A DNA stretch of 64,000 nucleotides from Vicinamibacterales bacterium (GCA_041394705.1 JAWKHS010000013.1:124001-188000); one strand, 5' to 3'. Shown: positions 17,572 through 25,127, counted from the stretch's first letter. Program-made: numbers and translations. Notes: generated by a model from the letters alone, not told the origin.

Positions 17572-17857
17572 AGCTGACGGGTCGCTCACCTCTTCCTCAC
17601 GATGAAGCGAGCCGCCGAGCGCAGCTGCTGGGACGACGCCCAGGATCGACAGACCCGTGACCACCGACCGTGACCAGAACCAACCCGAACACGATCGCCA
17701 AGACGGAGTCGAGCGTCGTCATCGGCACGTCGGTCAGTGTCGAGGCAGCTGCTGATGACACCTTGAACGTCGCTCCAGCCAGACCAAGGACGGCTGAGCC
17801 GACCGTGTCTACCAATAGCCCTGCGGCTACAGGCCACGGCCGTAGTTGCTGGAACAT
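17569..17857 (-). pseudogene. Cassette 26: small membrane protein with an apparent frameshift
   Basis: From 17857 the frame reads MFQQLRPWPVAAGLLVDTVG, then ATFKVSSAAASTL and the hydrophobic LDSVLAIVFGLVLVTVGG. Just after this (about 17650) the protein-like signal moves to the next frame, VTGLSILGVVPAAALGGSLH, which ends at a TAA in the right core of attC 26. The repaired protein would have about 96 residues and three membrane segments. The shift may be a mutation or a base-calling error. Function is unknown. Confidence 0.5.
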
Positions 17858-17876
17858 GGCTTCGGGATTGTTGTCG

Positions 17877-17948
17877 GGCTAACGATGCCAAATCAGCCGC
17901 GCGCCGACAAGCATCACGCGGGGCGTCGGCTGCATTTGGATGTTAGCC
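17877..17948 (-). repeat. attC 25
   Basis: A 72-bp site with intact cores GGCTAAC and GTTAGCC and arms AAATCAGCCGCGCGCCG / GCGTCGGCTGCATTT, the right arm carrying the extra G/C base. Confidence 0.9.
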
Positions 17949-17992
17949 ACCGCGAGTTGCCATGCTGCCGTCGCCTATGTCATATTCGACAT

Positions 17993-18354
17993 ATGGCGAT
18001 GGCTCGGCCCGTCGACGTACCGCTCGTGTGGCTCTTCGGAGCGGTGAAGACGCCGCCCTTCAGCGCCGAGGCGCGAGTCGAGGGGGATTTCTGCTGCGGC
18101 GCCTCCAGCAGGGCGAGACGCTCGGATTGCCCCAGTCACGCCCCATGCCCACGATCGGTGCCGGGTGCCACGAGCTACGGATACCCGACCGGTCCGTTAC
18201 GTGGCGGATCGTGTACCACGTAGCAGGCGATGCCGTCGTGATTCTGGACGTGTTTGCGAAGAAGACGGAAGCGACACCGCAGGGCGCGCTCGCGACCTGC
18301 CGCCGGCGCCTCGCGCAATACCACGCCGCCACCACAACGAGGACCAGACGATGA
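17993..18354 (+). pseudogene. Cassette 25: RelE/HigB-like toxin gene with a frameshift
   Basis: The gene reads against the cassette direction. The first part (MAMARPVDVPLVWLFGAVK, then TPPFSAEAR) and the second part (FLLRRLQQGETLGLPQSRPM, then CHELRIPDRSVTWRIVYHV, and DVFAKKTEATP) are together a complete phage-type/HigB ribosome-dependent RNase, but they lie in different frames. The shift falls at a run of five G near 18083-18088. The stop overlaps the antitoxin start (ATGA). If the shift is real the toxin is dead and the antitoxin orphaned. If it is a homopolymer error the module is intact. Confidence 0.65.
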
Positions 18355-18674
18355 GACAGGCAAAGAAGGCTCGGCTCCAGGCGGCGGGGTGGCGCGTCAG
18401 CGACACTGCCGAGTTTCTGGGCCTGAGCGATGAAGAACGGCGCTTCGTGGAACTCAAGCTCGCACTCGCGTCCGGCGTCCGCCAACTGCGCGAACGCCGC
18501 GGGTTGACCCAGGCTGCGCTGGCAAAACAGCTGCGTTCGAGTCAATCGCGGGTGGCGAAGATGGAGGCGGCTGATACCTCAGTAAGCCTCGATTTGATGA
18601 TGCGCTCGTTGCTCAGCATCGGCGCAACACCCCGCGATATTGCGAAGCTGATTCGGAAGGCCGAGGCAGCCTAA
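18351..18674 (+). CDS. Cassette 25: HigA-type antitoxin (XRE helix-turn-helix)
   Basis: A 107-residue protein with an N-terminal extension (MRQAKKARLQAAGWRV) and an XRE helix-turn-helix at about residues 42-95: LRERRGLTQAALAKQLRSSQ, then SRVAKMEAAD. It starts within the stop of the toxin gene, the usual toxin-first HigBA order. Its own stop codon TAA is part of the left core of attC 24, so the module fills the cassette in the antisense orientation. It would bind the toxin and repress the module promoter upstream of 17993. Confidence 0.8.
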   Translation: MRQAKKARLQAAGWRVSDTAEFLGLSDEERRFVELKLALASGVRQLRERRGLTQAALAKQLRSSQSRVAKMEAADTSVSLDLMMRSLLSIGATPRDIAKLIRKAEAA

Positions 18675-18709
18675 CGACCCCAAATCAGCCGCGCGCCGCC
18701 GCGCGACAC

Positions 18710-20117
18710 GGTTAAAGTCCCAGGACGTGGTGGAAATTCGGTAGGGCGAGCGGCGTAGACAGCCGCGTCGCCATCGCGCATCGTTCCGTGAGTTCTCTCT
18801 AGCCGGAGAAGGACGACACGGAGGTGATGACGCGATGGCGAAGCCCAGGATGGATCTGCCGGCGTTCGTTGGCAAGCTCCTCGAGGAGCAGGACGGGGAC
18901 GTGCTGCGGGAAGGGATTCGGGTGCTGTCCCAGGCGCTGATGGAGACGGAGGTGGCCGGGCTCATCGGGGCCGACCGCCACGAGCGCACGGGCGAGCGAG
19001 CGACCGATCGCAACGGGTACCGGCTGCGGACGTGGGATACCCGGATGGGCACGATCGAGCTGGCGATTCCGAAGCTGCGGACCGGGACGTACTTCCCATC
19101 GCTGCTGCAGCCCCGCCGTCGCGCCGAGCATGCGCTGCTGGCGGTGGTGCAGGAAGCCTACGTGCACGGCGTCTCGACGCGGAAGGTCGACGACCTGGTC
19201 AAGGCGCTCGGCGTGGATGGGATCTCGAAGTCGGAGGTGTCGCGGGTCTGCGCCGAGCTCGACACGGTGGTGGCGGCGTTTCGGACGCGCGCCTTGCCCG
19301 GCGAGCACCGGTATCTGTGGGTCGATGCGACGTACCACAAGGTCCGCGTGGATGGCCGCGTGATCAGTCAGGCCACGGTCGTGGCGGTGGGCATCACGAG
19401 CGACGGCGACCGCCAAGTGCTGGGCGTGGAGGTGGGGCCGTCGGAGGACCGGGCCTTCTGGACGGCATTCCTGCGGAGTCTGGTCAAGCGCGGGCTGAAG
19501 GGCGTGCGCCTGGTCATCTCCGATGCCCACGAGGGTCTCACGCAGGCGATCAGCACGGTGCTGAGCGGCACGACATGGCAGCGGTGCCGCGTGCACTTCA
19601 TGCGGAATCTGCTGGCCACGGTGCCGCACGGCGCCCGCGAAGCCATCGCCGCGATCGTCCGCACGATCTTCGCGCAGCCGGACCACGCCTCGGCGATGAG
19701 CCAGCTCCGCAAGGTCGCCGACGGCCTGCGCCCGCGGTTTCCGCAGACGGCCCGCCTGCTGGAAGACGCCGCGGAGGACATCCTGGCCTACCGGCATCTC
19801 CCCCTCGAGCATCAGCGGCAGCTCCACAGCACCAACCCGCTGGAACGCCTGAACAAGGAGATCAAGCGCCGGTCGCACGTCGTCGGGATCTTTCCGAACC
19901 CCGCGGCCGTGATCCGGCTCGTGGGCGCCATTCTGCTGGAACAGGACGACGAATGGGCGGTCGCCGAACGGCGCTACTTCAGCGCGGAGTCGATGCAGCA
20001 GACGGTCACGCCGTCGCTGTCGATCACCGCCCAGGAGATCCTCGCCGCGATTGCATAGAACGGGAGTTAGCTCACGAATCGGGCGATCCGATTTCCACCA
20101 CTTGACGGGACGCTACC
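18710..20117 (+). mobile_element. IS256-family insertion sequence, complete, with target duplication
   Basis: The element is 1408 bp long. Its imperfect terminal inverted repeats of about 30 bp begin GGTTAAAGTCCC on the left and, on the opposite strand, GGTAGCGTCCC on the right; both contain GTGGTGGAAAT. It is flanked by the direct repeat CGCGACAC (18702-18709 and 20118-20125), the 8-bp target duplication expected of IS256. It carries one transposase gene. The perfect duplication suggests a recent insertion. Confidence 0.92.
18835..20058 (+). CDS. IS256-family (mutator-type) transposase
   Basis: A 407-residue DDE transposase. It opens MAKPRMDLPAFVGKLLEE, has the family region ERATDRNGYRLRTWDTRMG (about 61-79), and the acidic catalytic residues can be placed at WVDATYHKVRVDG, LVISDAHEGL and NPLERLNKEIKRR. 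Full length for the family (about 400 residues), with no frameshift. It reads against the cassette direction, and its 5' leader of about 125 bp lies within the element. Confidence 0.93.
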   Translation: MAKPRMDLPAFVGKLLEEQDGDVLREGIRVLSQALMETEVAGLIGADRHERTGERATDRNGYRLRTWDTRMGTIELAIPKLRTGTYFPSLLQPRRRAEHALLAVVQEAYVHGVSTRKVDDLVKALGVDGISKSEVSRVCAELDTVVAAFRTRALPGEHRYLWVDATYHKVRVDGRVISQATVVAVGITSDGDRQVLGVEVGPSEDRAFWTAFLRSLVKRGLKGVRLVISDAHEGLTQAISTVLSGTTWQRCRVHFMRNLLATVPHGAREAIAAIVRTIFAQPDHASAMSQLRKVADGLRPRFPQTARLLEDAAEDILAYRHLPLEHQRQLHSTNPLERLNKEIKRRSHVVGIFPNPAAVIRLVGAILLEQDDEWAVAERRYFSAESMQQTVTPSLSITAQEILAAIA

Positions 20118-20163
20118 CGCGACACGCGGCGCGTCGGCTGCATTTTGGTGGTTAGGCTGACGA

Positions 20164-20532
20164 TTACCAACATGTGCTTGGCTCGATGCCGCGCATGTGC
20201 GATCTCGTCTGGTTCCTGTCGCTTGGCACGACGATGCCTGGATCGATTCGTGGGTCGCCAGGGACTAGCGTCATTCCGCACTTGACGATCGGCTGTTCCG
20301 TTCTTCGAGTTGACGCCGGTACCTCTGGAGGCGGGAAAGGAGCTGCGCGTTTTGCTTGCCCGGCGCCCTCGAACAGTTGGCTGTAGGGATTGCTCTTGCC
20401 GGAGTTCTGACTTGCCCTGGCCGCCCCTTGCTTGGCCAGCCGCATCCCACCGAACACTGCGACCTGTTCAGCCTGAGTCTCTGGTGCTCCGACGAGGAGC
20501 ACGGCGGCAAGCAGCGCGACGGGGATTCGCAT
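20164..20532 (-). CDS. Cassette 24: exported hypothetical protein
   Basis: A 122-residue protein with a signal peptide (MRIPVALLAAVLLVGAPETQ then AEQ). The mature part has a Gly/Lys/Gln-rich half and a C-terminal half with VKCGMTLVPGDPRIDPGIV and a terminal Cys-Trp, a pattern seen in small secreted proteins of related bacteria. The start at 20532 lies after attC 23 on the gene strand. The stop falls just inside the cassette, next to the right core of the split attC 24. Confidence 0.65.
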   Translation of the reverse strand: MRIPVALLAAVLLVGAPETQAEQVAVFGGMRLAKQGAARASQNSGKSNPYSQLFEGAGQAKRAAPFPPPEVPASTRRTEQPIVKCGMTLVPGDPRIDPGIVVPSDRNQTRSHMRGIEPSTCW

Positions 20533-20564
20533 GGGTGGTCTCCGTGTCACTCGTCGTCCGTTCA

Positions 20565-20652
20565 GCCTAACGACCGCGGTTCAGCCGCGGCGGCTGCTGC
20601 CCGCATGATGCCACAGCGCCCCACCGCCGTCGGCTGCAACCGCTGGTTAGAC
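20565..20652 (-). repeat. attC 23
   Basis: An 88-bp site of the GCATGATGCCACAG-loop class with intact cores GCCTAAC and GTTAGAC. An IS30-family element begins five bases after the right core. Confidence 0.92.
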
Positions 20653-20657
20653 GGCGC

Positions 20658-21736
20658 GAATTCAGAAACTAACTGCAACACTCCAGGCCCGGATGGAACG
20701 AGGCGATCTGGGATACTCGACGACTCCGACAACCGCCAAGTCGCTGGAGTCTTCGATGCACTATCGCCAGATCACCTCGCCCGAACGATACTTGATCTCG
20801 ACGTTGCGCCAGTGGGGATTCAATCCGTCGCAGACCGCCGCCGTGCTCGGCCGGCATCGCAGCTCGATCACGCGCGAGGTCCGGCGCAATGCCACGCGCG
20901 CCGACGGCTGCTACCGGCCGTTCACGGCGTCGGAGCGCGCACGCGGTCGTCGGTCGCGGTCGCGACGGACGACGCACTTCACGCCCCAGCAGTGGCGCTA
21001 CGTGCACCGGCAGCTGCGGAAGCAGTGGAGCCCCGAGCAGATCGCGGGGCGGCTCCGACGCGACGGCGCCTGGTCGATCAGCCACGAGACGATCTACACC
21101 CACATCTGGGCGGACAAGGCGCGCGGCGGCTCGCTCTTCCGCGACCTGCGCTGCGCTACGAAGCAGTGCCGGAAGCGCCACGGCAGCTACGACAGCCGCG
21201 GCCGCCTGGCCGGCAAGCGCATGATCAGCGACCGGCCGGCGATCGTCGAGCAGCGCACCACGGTCGGGCACTGGGAGGTCGACACGCTGGTCGGCACCGG
21301 CGCCCCGGACTGTGTGGCCACCCTCGTGGAGCGCAAGACCGGCTACACGATGCTCGGCAAGCTCCGGAACCGCACGAGCCGCGGCATGACGCGGCGCCTG
21401 CGGCGCCTGATCCGACGCGCGCCACGATCCTTCAAGACGATGACCGCCGATAACGGCACCGAGTTCCACGACTACCGCGCGGTCGAGCGCACCACAGGGC
21501 TCCGCTTCTACTTCGCCACGCCGTACCACTCGTGGGAACGCGGCAGCAACGAGAACCTGAACGGCTTGCTACGCCAGTACCTGCCCAAGCGCACCAGCCT
21601 GGCCGGTCTCACGCAGCGGCAATGCGATGCCCTGGCGCAGCGCCTCAACGCACGGCCTCGGAAACGATTGGGGTACCGCACCCCGGCGGAGTGCTTCTAT
21701 GCCCGATGAGATCTGTTGCACTTCACGCTTGAACTC
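20658..21736 (+). mobile_element. IS30-family insertion sequence, copy 1 (intact)
   Basis: The element is about 1079 bp, judged from the ends GAATTCAGAAACTAACTGCAA and, on the opposite strand, GAGTTCAAGCGTGAAGTGCAA, which form an imperfect inverted repeat. It begins five bases after the right core of attC 23. At its other end it replaces the last bases of the DUF2442 gene and supplies that gene's stop codon. The flanks AGACGGCGC and AGACCGCGC are nearly identical and may be a target duplication, though longer than usual for IS30. A second copy lies at 25210-26281 in the same relative position. Confidence 0.85.
20756..21709 (+). CDS. IS30-family transposase
   Basis: A 317-residue DDE transposase. 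The start at 20756 (MHYRQITSPERYLISTLRQW) follows GGAG and matches the usual IS30 N-terminus better than the ATG 63 bp upstream. An N-terminal helix-turn-helix (FNPSQTAAVLGRHRSSITRE) is followed by WSPEQIAGRLRRDG and SISHETIYTHIW. The catalytic acids can be placed in GHWEVDTLVG, MTADNGTEF and the ERGSNENLNGLLRQY region. The reading frame is intact, unlike the second copy. Confidence 0.92.
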   Translation: MHYRQITSPERYLISTLRQWGFNPSQTAAVLGRHRSSITREVRRNATRADGCYRPFTASERARGRRSRSRRTTHFTPQQWRYVHRQLRKQWSPEQIAGRLRRDGAWSISHETIYTHIWADKARGGSLFRDLRCATKQCRKRHGSYDSRGRLAGKRMISDRPAIVEQRTTVGHWEVDTLVGTGAPDCVATLVERKTGYTMLGKLRNRTSRGMTRRLRRLIRRAPRSFKTMTADNGTEFHDYRAVERTTGLRFYFATPYHSWERGSNENLNGLLRQYLPKRTSLAGLTQRQCDALAQRLNARPRKRLGYRTPAECFYAR

Positions 21737-22052
21737 AGACCGCGCGTTTCGTCGACGGCGAGCCGGCGAGTGCCCACCGGCGAGCCATTTCGACCAGCCC
21801 GTCTCGATACTGTGGCCAGTCGTGCAGGGTCTCTGGATCGAAGTCGGCACCGGTCGGCCACTGGATCGTGCCGAACGCCTGGTCCAGTTCCACGCGATTG
21901 AACAGCGCGAGATCGCGGAGCGGGCCGAACAGTTCGCCTTCCAGCACCGGCCGGAAATCGATCGTTTGTTCCGTGGCGTCATTGAACCGCAGCGCCAGTG
22001 TGTAGGGCGCGACGATCTCGACCCGTTCAACCCGATAGATGGCATGGCTCAT
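21735..22052 (-). CDS. Cassette 23: DUF2442 protein
   Basis: A 105-residue protein of the DUF2442 family (VAPYTLALRFNDATEQTIDF, then PVLEGELFGPLRDLALFNRV, and WPTGADFDPETLHD). It follows the DUF4160 gene by 12 bp on the same strand, a pairing common in bacterial genomes and often described as a possible toxin-antitoxin system. The TGA stop is created by the junction with the IS30 element. Without the insertion the frame would have ended at the TAA of an attC core, so the C-terminus is essentially unchanged. Confidence 0.8.
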   Translation of the reverse strand: MSHAIYRVERVEIVAPYTLALRFNDATEQTIDFRPVLEGELFGPLRDLALFNRVELDQAFGTIQWPTGADFDPETLHDWPQYRDGLVEMARRWALAGSPSTKRAV

Positions 22053-22064
22053 GGTGCGCCCTCG

Positions 22065-22334
22065 CTACCGCAACGGATCGATCTTGTGGGGGCTCCTGCC
22101 AGATTGCAAGAGCTGCCACGCCTCAAGGAGCTCCGCGTGGTGAATCTCGGCCCAGGCCTCGACCAGCCGCTGTTGGGTCCGGGGCAGCTCGCCGCCGATG
22201 CACTCAATCGGATCGAGCGCGACCGTCGCCGTGGCGTTCTGGTACGCGGCATGGAAGTGCGGCCGATGGTGGGGTGCGCCGAGTTCCGGGAACATGCGAA
22301 TGATGATTCCGAAGAAACGCGACAGTTCAGGCAC
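22065..22334 (-). CDS. Cassette 23: DUF4160 protein
   Basis: An 89-residue protein matching DUF4160: MPELSRFFGIIIRMFPELGA, then HHRPHFHAAYQ, and ELLEAWQLLQSGRSPHKIDP at the C-terminus. It is the first gene of a two-gene cassette with DUF2442. The pair is small, adjacent and ordered like a toxin-antitoxin module, but biochemical activity is not established, and I call it by family only. Confidence 0.82.
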   Translation of the reverse strand: MPELSRFFGIIIRMFPELGAPHHRPHFHAAYQNATATVALDPIECIGGELPRTQQRLVEAWAEIHHAELLEAWQLLQSGRSPHKIDPLR

Positions 22335-22373
22335 GACGTGATTGTCGCATGCGCTCTGTGTTCCTCGTAGTCG

Positions 22374-22447
22374 GGCTAACGACCGCGGTTCAGCCGCGGC
22401 GGCTCAGCATCGCACCAGCCGCCGTCGGCTGCAACCGCTTGTTAGAC
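22374..22447 (-). repeat. attC 22
   Basis: A 74-bp site with intact cores GGCTAAC and GTTAGAC. The arms GGTTCAGCCGCGGCGG and CCGCCGTCGGCTGCAACC pair apart from the extra base. Confidence 0.93.
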
Positions 22448-22484
22448 CGCGTGGCTCAGTGGTAGGATGTTTTGTCATACCGCC

Positions 22485-22724
22485 ATGCCGAAAACGAAAG
22501 TTGCCCTGACCCTCGACTCGGCCCTGCTCGACCGCGTGGATCACCTGGTCGCGCGTGCACGATTCCGCAACCGGAGCCAAGCTATCGAGACGGCCTTGGC
22601 CGAGAAGCTCGCTCGGCTGGCGCGCACACGGCTCGCCGAGGAGTGCTCCAAGCTCGACCCCGCAGAAGAGCAGCAACTCGCCGACCAGGCGCTCGGAGCT
22701 GATACGGCATGGCCCGAATACTAA
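22485..22724 (+). CDS. Cassette 22: MazE-like ribbon-helix-helix antitoxin
   Basis: A 79-residue protein whose first 50 residues form a ribbon-helix-helix domain (KTKVALTLDSALLDRVDHLV, then FRNRSQAIETALAEKLA). The acidic C-terminus (KLDPAEEQQLADQALGADTA) would bind the toxin. It overlaps the toxin gene by 16 bp and reads against the cassette direction. Its promoter must therefore lie in the short region after attC 22 (about 22448-22484), giving a self-contained module. Confidence 0.85.
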   Translation: MPKTKVALTLDSALLDRVDHLVARARFRNRSQAIETALAEKLARLARTRLAEECSKLDPAEEQQLADQALGADTAWPEY

Positions 22725-23044
22725 GGGGCGAAGTGCGTTGGGCCGACCTGAACCCCGTGCGCGGCCATGAGCAAGCAGGCGAACGCCCCGTGCTGGTGCT
22801 GAGCCACGACGTGTTCAACGAACGCTCGGGTACGGTGATTGCCATTGCGCTCACCAGTCAGGAACCCAGAGCCGGCTACCCGTTGACGCTCGAACTGGCG
22901 ACGGGCAAGTTGCCCAAACGCTCGTGGGCCAAGACCAGCCAGGTGCGTACGCTCTCGACCGAGCGCCTTGGCCGAAGGCTCGGAAGAGTGTCGGACGAGG
23001 AGTTGGCTCAAGTCGTCGAAGGACTGTTCGAGCTAATTGGCTAG
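22709..23044 (+). CDS. Cassette 22: MazF-family mRNA endoribonuclease toxin
   Basis: A 111-residue PemK/MazF toxin: MARILRGEVRWADLNPVRGH, then GERPVLVLSHDVFNERSGTV and the conserved KRSWAKTSQVRTLSTERLGR. These are the typical GEVxxxDLxPxxGxExxxxRP and P/S-WV-K-xSQxR features of the family, which cleaves mRNA at short sequence motifs. The stop TAG lies 15 bp before attC 21. Length and motifs are complete, so the toxin is probably active and neutralised by the upstream antitoxin. Confidence 0.9.
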   Translation: MARILRGEVRWADLNPVRGHEQAGERPVLVLSHDVFNERSGTVIAIALTSQEPRAGYPLTLELATGKLPKRSWAKTSQVRTLSTERLGRRLGRVSDEELAQVVEGLFELIG

Positions 23045-23058
23045 TTCGTCGCTCAGCG

Positions 23059-23132
23059 GTCTAACGACCGCGGTTCAGCCGCGGCGGCTCAGGATCGCAC
23101 CGGCCGCCGTCGGCTGCAACCGCTTGTTAGCC
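23059..23132 (-). repeat. attC 21
   Basis: A 74-bp site with intact cores GTCTAAC and GTTAGCC. It is nearly identical in its arms to attC 22. Confidence 0.93.
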
Positions 23133-23158
23133 GGCGGGCGTCGCGCTAGAGTGATTTC

Positions 23159-23353
23159 ATGAAGGTCGCCATTGAACTGCCGGCCAGCCAAGCCGCCCAA
23201 CTCGAAACCGAGGCCCAACGACTTGGCGTGTCGGTTGAAGACCTCGCCCGCGCGGCGGTGACCGACCTTCTCGCCGCGCCAGATGCGGCGTTCCAGGCCG
23301 CGGCCCAGCGCGTGCTCGCTCAGAACCTCGAACTGTATCGCCGCCTCGCGTAG
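23159..23353 (+). CDS. Cassette 21: small antitoxin-like protein paired with Doc
   Basis: A 64-residue protein whose AIELPASQAAQLETEAQRLG and SVEDLARAAVTDLLA sections predict a ribbon-helix-helix-like DNA-binding unit. The rest is an amphipathic tail ending QNLELYRRLA. It ends directly against the Doc start (TAG followed by ATG), the usual antitoxin-toxin spacing. It lies 27 bp after attC 21 and reads against the cassette direction. Confidence 0.75.
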   Translation: MKVAIELPASQAAQLETEAQRLGVSVEDLARAAVTDLLAAPDAAFQAAAQRVLAQNLELYRRLA

Positions 23354-23740
23354 ATGCGCTACCTGACCCTGGGTGAGGTGGTCGCGCTCCACCGCGCCCT
23401 GCTGGAGGCCACAGGCGGAGCAGCGGGCGTGCGCGATTTCGGCGCCCTCGAATCGGCGCTCGCGCAGCCCAAAGCCACCTTCGACGGGTCGGACTTGTAC
23501 CCCACGGTCGTCGACAAGGCCAGCGCATTGGCGCATGGACTGGCGATGGATCACACGTTCCTCGATGGCAACAAGCGGATCGCCCATGCGGCGATGGCCG
23601 TGTTTCTTGAGCTGAATGGGTTGACGATTGCGGCGTCCGTCGACGAGCAAGAGGTGCTGATGCTCAATCTCGCCGCGGGCCGCGTGTCGCGCGTTGAGCT
23701 CAAAGCCTGGATCGAGAGCCACGTCTCAACCCGGATGTAG
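23354..23740 (+). CDS. Cassette 21: Doc (death-on-curing) Fic-fold toxin
   Basis: A 128-residue Fic/Doc protein with MRYLTLGEVVALHRALLEAT at the start and the motif HTFLDGNKRIAHAAM at about residues 71-85, where the family consensus is HxFx(D/N)xNKR. Doc enzymes phosphorylate elongation factor Tu and arrest translation. The companion antitoxin is directly upstream. The stop lies four bases before attC 20, so the module fills its cassette in the antisense orientation. Confidence 0.9.
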   Translation: MRYLTLGEVVALHRALLEATGGAAGVRDFGALESALAQPKATFDGSDLYPTVVDKASALAHGLAMDHTFLDGNKRIAHAAMAVFLELNGLTIAASVDEQEVLMLNLAAGRVSRVELKAWIESHVSTRM

Positions 23741-23743
23741 TCC

Positions 23744-23818
23744 GGCTAACGACCGCAGTTCAGCCGCGGCGCGCTCAGGATGCACCTGCGCGCCGTCGGC
23801 TGCAACTGCTGGTTAGGC
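23744..23818 (-). repeat. attC 20
   Basis: A 75-bp site with intact cores GGCTAAC and GTTAGGC and arms AGTTCAGCCGCGGCGCG / CGCGCCGTCGGCTGCAACT. Confidence 0.93.
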
Positions 23819-23823
23819 GGCAT

Positions 23824-24363
23824 TCAGATTGGGCCATTGCCTTCAAAGCTGTCGAACTGCCTGGTCGTCGTGTCGTACACAATGCCGAAGTTCGAGGCGC
23901 CCCCGCCGCACACCAGCAGCTGCCCTCGACGCCACTCGGCCTCATGACGCTCGAGGGACTCGGCGGGCATTCCGTTGACGTATATGACCTTCACGCCCCC
24001 GCGGAGCATGCCTACGTATTGCCGCCACACAACGAGGCGTCGCCTGTTTAGGGGTCTCGATATGAGGGGCACGTCTTGCGCCAACTGCGCCGCCAGCCGC
24101 TCTTCGAGTTCTCGTAGCTCGTCGGTGGTGGGTGCCCAGTAACCCGTCAGACCAGGTGGAAAGCCCCGGGAGCACGGGTTCATGAGGGATCTGACGGCAT
24201 CGCGACCGAGCACGACCCCGCCATCAGGTTCAACGATGAACTCCGCCTGTCGCGAGGCGCGCAGTTGCTCGGCAAGGTCAGCCGCAACGCGGTGCTCGGG
24301 TTCTTGGTTGCATCCGCCCAGCGTGGCGACCACAACGAGCAACGGTGCAACCGATCGCGTCAT
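23824..24363 (-). CDS. Cassette 20: lipoprotein of unknown function
   Basis: A 179-residue product whose signal peptide ends in a good lipobox (APLLVVVATLGGC, Cys18). The mature part has a charged N-terminal region, a central RPLNRRRLVVWRQYVGMLRG and a C-terminal WRRGQLLVCGGGASNFGIVY. It reads in the cassette direction, ends six bases inside the cassette from the right core of attC 20, and its start lies about 10 bp from attC 19. I do not recognise the family, although such GGVKVIYVNG-containing lipoproteins recur in cassettes. Confidence 0.7.
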   Translation of the reverse strand: MTRSVAPLLVVVATLGGCNQEPEHRVAADLAEQLRASRQAEFIVEPDGGVVLGRDAVRSLMNPCSRGFPPGLTGYWAPTTDELRELEERLAAQLAQDVPLISRPLNRRRLVVWRQYVGMLRGGVKVIYVNGMPAESLERHEAEWRRGQLLVCGGGASNFGIVYDTTTRQFDSFEGNGPI

Positions 24364-24373
24364 TCGTCTGTCC

Positions 24374-24445
24374 GCCTAACGATGCCGAATCAGCCGCGCG
24401 CCGGCACGCGACACGCGGCGCGTCGGCTGCATTCGGATGTTATGC
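24374..24445 (-). repeat. attC 19
   Basis: A 72-bp site with cores GCCTAAC and GTTATGC. The arms are GAATCAGCCGCGCGCC / GGCGCGTCGGCTGCATTC. Confidence 0.9.
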
Positions 24446-24751
24446 CGCTCCCCGCTTGGGGTGGGCATGGAGGGCCTGAATCACGGCTTTCGGATTCCGA
24501 GCCGCGACGCGGAGTAGCGCCAGCGCTGGCCCCTCGGGCGTACGCCGGCCCTGCTCCCAGTTCCGGAGGGTGGCGACGCTCACGCCGATCATCAGGGCGA
24601 ACTCGGCCTGCGAAGCGCCCAGCTTCGCCCGGACCGCCTGCACGTCGGTGGGCTCAAACGTGGTCGTTCGTGCGGGCCGGCGAGTGCCACGCCGGATCGC
24701 GCCAGCCTGGCGCACGCTCGCCAGAAGCTCTTGAAACGCAGTGTCTTTCAT
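24440..24751 (-). CDS. Cassette 19: HigA-type antitoxin (XRE)
   Basis: A 103-residue protein with FQELLASVRQAGAIRRGTRR at the N-terminus and an XRE helix-turn-helix around residues 40-90 (VRAKLGASQAEFALMIGVS, then TLRNWEQGRRTPEGPALALL). It is the second gene of the module, overlapping the toxin stop by 4 bp, and its own stop lies in the attC 19 core. The layout and the helix-turn-helix with WEQGRR resemble the NadS/HigA group. Confidence 0.85.
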   Translation of the reverse strand: MKDTAFQELLASVRQAGAIRRGTRRPARTTTFEPTDVQAVRAKLGASQAEFALMIGVSVATLRNWEQGRRTPEGPALALLRVAARNPKAVIQALHAHPKRGAA

Positions 24752-25065
24752 TTGAATTCCTCTCGAACCACCTTCGCGAGGGCGCGGACTTGCGGGGGCG
24801 TCAGGTCTCCCTGCTCGGTCTTCGCATAGATGTAGAGCATGTAGAACACGCTCTCACCGGGTGCCCAGTAATAGATCACCCGAACGCCGCCCCGTTTCCC
24901 TACCCCGGCTGGCGCCCACCGCACCTTTCGGAGGCCGCCTGAGCCCTTGATGATCGGTCCTTGCTCGGGCCGAAGCATCAGGGCGACTTGTAGCTGCCGA
25001 TACCGTTCGTCGTCGAGGTGCCGATGCACCACCGCTGTAAAGACAGATGTCTCGACGAACCGCAT
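24748..25065 (-). CDS. Cassette 19: RelE/HigB-like toxin
   Basis: A protein of about 105 residues: FVETSVFTAVVHRHLDDERY, then GGLRKVRWAPAGVGKRGGVR, then VIYYWAPGESVFYMLYIYAK and TPPQVRALAKVVREEFK. This is a standard RelE-superfamily ribonuclease of the HigB/addiction-module type. The ATG at 25065 was preferred to one three codons earlier. This is the only toxin-antitoxin cassette here that reads in the cassette direction, so it could be driven from the array as well as from its own promoter. Confidence 0.85.
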   Translation of the reverse strand: MRFVETSVFTAVVHRHLDDERYRQLQVALMLRPEQGPIIKGSGGLRKVRWAPAGVGKRGGVRVIYYWAPGESVFYMLYIYAKTEQGDLTPPQVRALAKVVREEFK

Positions 25066-25127
25066 GAACGCCATGATACGCCAATGGCGTATAGCCGTTC
25101 AATCAGAGATCGTTCCGGATTGTGTCG

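Larger units (their letters stand above)
18669..20157 (-). repeat. attC 24, split by an IS256-family insertion
   Basis: The left half (18669-18709) and right half (20118-20157) join into a normal site, with cores GCCTAAC and GTTAGGC and arms CAAATCAGCCGCG / CGTCGGCTGCATTTTG, once the insertion sequence and one copy of its 8-bp target duplication are removed. Folding of the bottom strand is interrupted, so this cassette boundary is probably inactive for integrase. Confidence 0.85.
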
